Positions 61,791 through 62,347 of a DNA stretch of 62,347 nt are shown in pieces (position 1 is the first letter of the stretch; every line of letters starts with the position of its first letter). Below the pieces are notes generated by a model. That model was not told the DNA's origin and searched no databases. It saw nothing but the letters and a program-made list of their open reading frames with translations. Source of the DNA: Daejeonella sp. (lineage in GTDB: Bacteria > Bacteroidota > Bacteroidia > Sphingobacteriales > Sphingobacteriaceae); NCBI RefSeq assembly GCF_030695525.1, contig NZ_JAUYSS010000015.1, positions 1 through 62,347 on the forward strand, given 5' to 3'. The translations under genes were made by a program, and so were the position numbers.

Positions 61791-61922
61791 GATAATTGAC
61801 AGTTGACAGTTGACCGTTGAAAAAAAATAGTTATTAAATGTCTTGATTCTTGGCTCTTGACTCTTGGTTCAATTATCGGTTGTCAGTTATCCGTTATCTG
61901 TTGTCTGTTATCAGTTATCTGG
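61791..61922. repeat. Heptanucleotide arrays after the FKBP gene
   Basis: First array (61791-61825): TTGATAA, TTGACAG, TTGACAG, TTGACCG, TTGAAAA. Second array (61843-61922): about eleven units, TTGATTC, TTGGCTC, TTGACTC, TTGGTTC, AATTATC, GGTTGTC, AGTTATC, CGTTATC, TGTTGTC, TGTTATC, AGTTATC. Both begin 10-60 bases after the FKBP stop. Confidence 0.85.
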
Positions 61923-62008
61923 AGGAACATAAACGTTAAAAGATCAACCCATTTGCTATTAGATTATTTTTGCATTAATCAATACATTTCAAGTGGACCA
62001 GAATCATA

Positions 62009-62058
62009 TCTCAATACTCAATACCCACTACTCACTACTCAATACTCAATACTCATTG
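62009..62058. repeat. Heptanucleotide array (ACTCAAT type)
   Basis: Seven or so units: ACTCAAT, ACCCACT, ACTCACT, ACTCAAT, ACTCAAT, ACTCATT, with the phase kept throughout. Confidence 0.78.
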
Positions 62059-62158
62059 TTGTCCGGTAAAAATAAAATGTTTAAAAATATCCTTTTAAAA
62101 AGTATCGTGAACGATTTTATTTCCTGATTTCAAAAAGCAAGCCCCGTTGTTAGCGCAC

Positions 62159-62343
62159 TCGCTCAATAGGCACCGCTATTAAGCGGTGTATACAAGGGGG
62201 ATATTCCGGGCTTCAGCCCGATTAAATGTTGTCGGCGCTGAAGCACCGGTTTACGTTATTTTCTAACCTGCTATATGTGGGGCTGAAGCCCAAATTGAAT
62301 CACGCCGGTTACAACCCGCCTAAAGGCGGGCCCTATTGAGCGA
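62159..62343. mobile_element. MITE-like REP element with 12-bp terminal inverted repeats
   Basis: TCGCTCAATAGG (62159-62170) and its exact reverse complement CCTATTGAGCGA (62332-62343) bound a 185-base unit. Each end motif is followed inward by a hairpin: CACCGCTATTAAGCGGTG at the left and CCCGCCTAAAGGCGGG at the right. The interior has GGGCTTCAGCCC (62208-62219), GGCGCTGAAGCACC (62234-62247) and GGGCTGAAGCCC (62280-62291), all shared with the decayed transposase element at 6390-6786. It encodes no protein and is probably mobilised in trans by a REP-associated transposase. Confidence 0.75.
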
Positions 62344-62347
62344 TACT

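Overview
The window looks like a chromosomal segment from a member of the Bacteroidota, most likely a Sphingobacteriales or Chitinophagales soil or freshwater lineage. This is inferred from the protein families, not from a marker gene. The evidence is TonB-dependent receptors with carboxypeptidase-regulatory-like and STN domains, a DUF4249 lipoprotein, an MG2-type outer-membrane protein, Tat-exported Gfo/Idh/MocA oxidoreductases, a GH20 hexosaminidase, AT-rich sequence and a general lack of Shine-Dalgarno sequences. No rRNA, tRNA or CRISPR array was found.

Layout. 1-141: the 3' tail of an IS21-family istB gene and its transposon end. 451-1783: a minus-strand pair, a histidine-kinase-like ATPase and a STAS-like protein. 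2018-2797: a HAD phosphatase. 3491-6207: a TonB-dependent receptor behind a 28-residue peptide ORF ending in three cysteine codons, with its signal peptide split by a frameshift in an 11-T tract. 6390-6786: a decayed REP-associated tyrosine transposase among REP-like palindromes. 7066-17515: a minus-strand eight-gene sugar locus (Tat-exported sugar isomerase, three Gfo/Idh/MocA oxidoreductases including a GH109-type enzyme, PmoA-like protein, esterase, NagA, tagaturonate reductase), with a divergent exported phosphodiesterase at 17678-19264. 20213-28182: a plus-strand stress and energy block (universal stress protein, PEP synthase, two tandem SPFH proteins, SDR, TerB-like protein, site-2 protease with CBS domains). 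28231-35818: a multi-PAS histidine kinase, then a duplicated module (single-domain response regulator plus convergent SGNH hydrolase) flanking an exported amidohydrolase; one hydrolase copy is broken. 36409-38019: MnmE GTPase with a repeat-derived insertion. 39079-41271: exported M28 peptidase. 41436-47579: TetR-regulated RND efflux operon. 47798-48199: DoxX. 48882-51461: GH20 hexosaminidase. 51813-58945: TonB receptor/DUF4249/MG2 operon. 59062-60970: a lysoplasmalogenase overlapping an alkylglycerol-monooxygenase-like hydroxylase. 61096-61779: FKBP prolyl isomerase. 62159-62343: a small element with 12-bp terminal inverted repeats.

The sugar locus, NagA and GH20 fit scavenging of amino sugars and uronic acids in the periplasm. 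Envelope functions dominate the second half.

The strongest unexplained signals are four. First, degenerate heptanucleotide arrays recur in many gaps, and one has been translated inside MnmE as seven-residue repeats. Second, a Cys-Cys-Cys-stop peptide ORF lies ahead of a receptor gene that is itself frameshifted at a homopolymer. Third, REP-like and transposase-derived elements share the end motif CCTATTGAGCGA. Fourth, an ether-lipid-cleavage gene pair resembles human AGMO and TMEM86.
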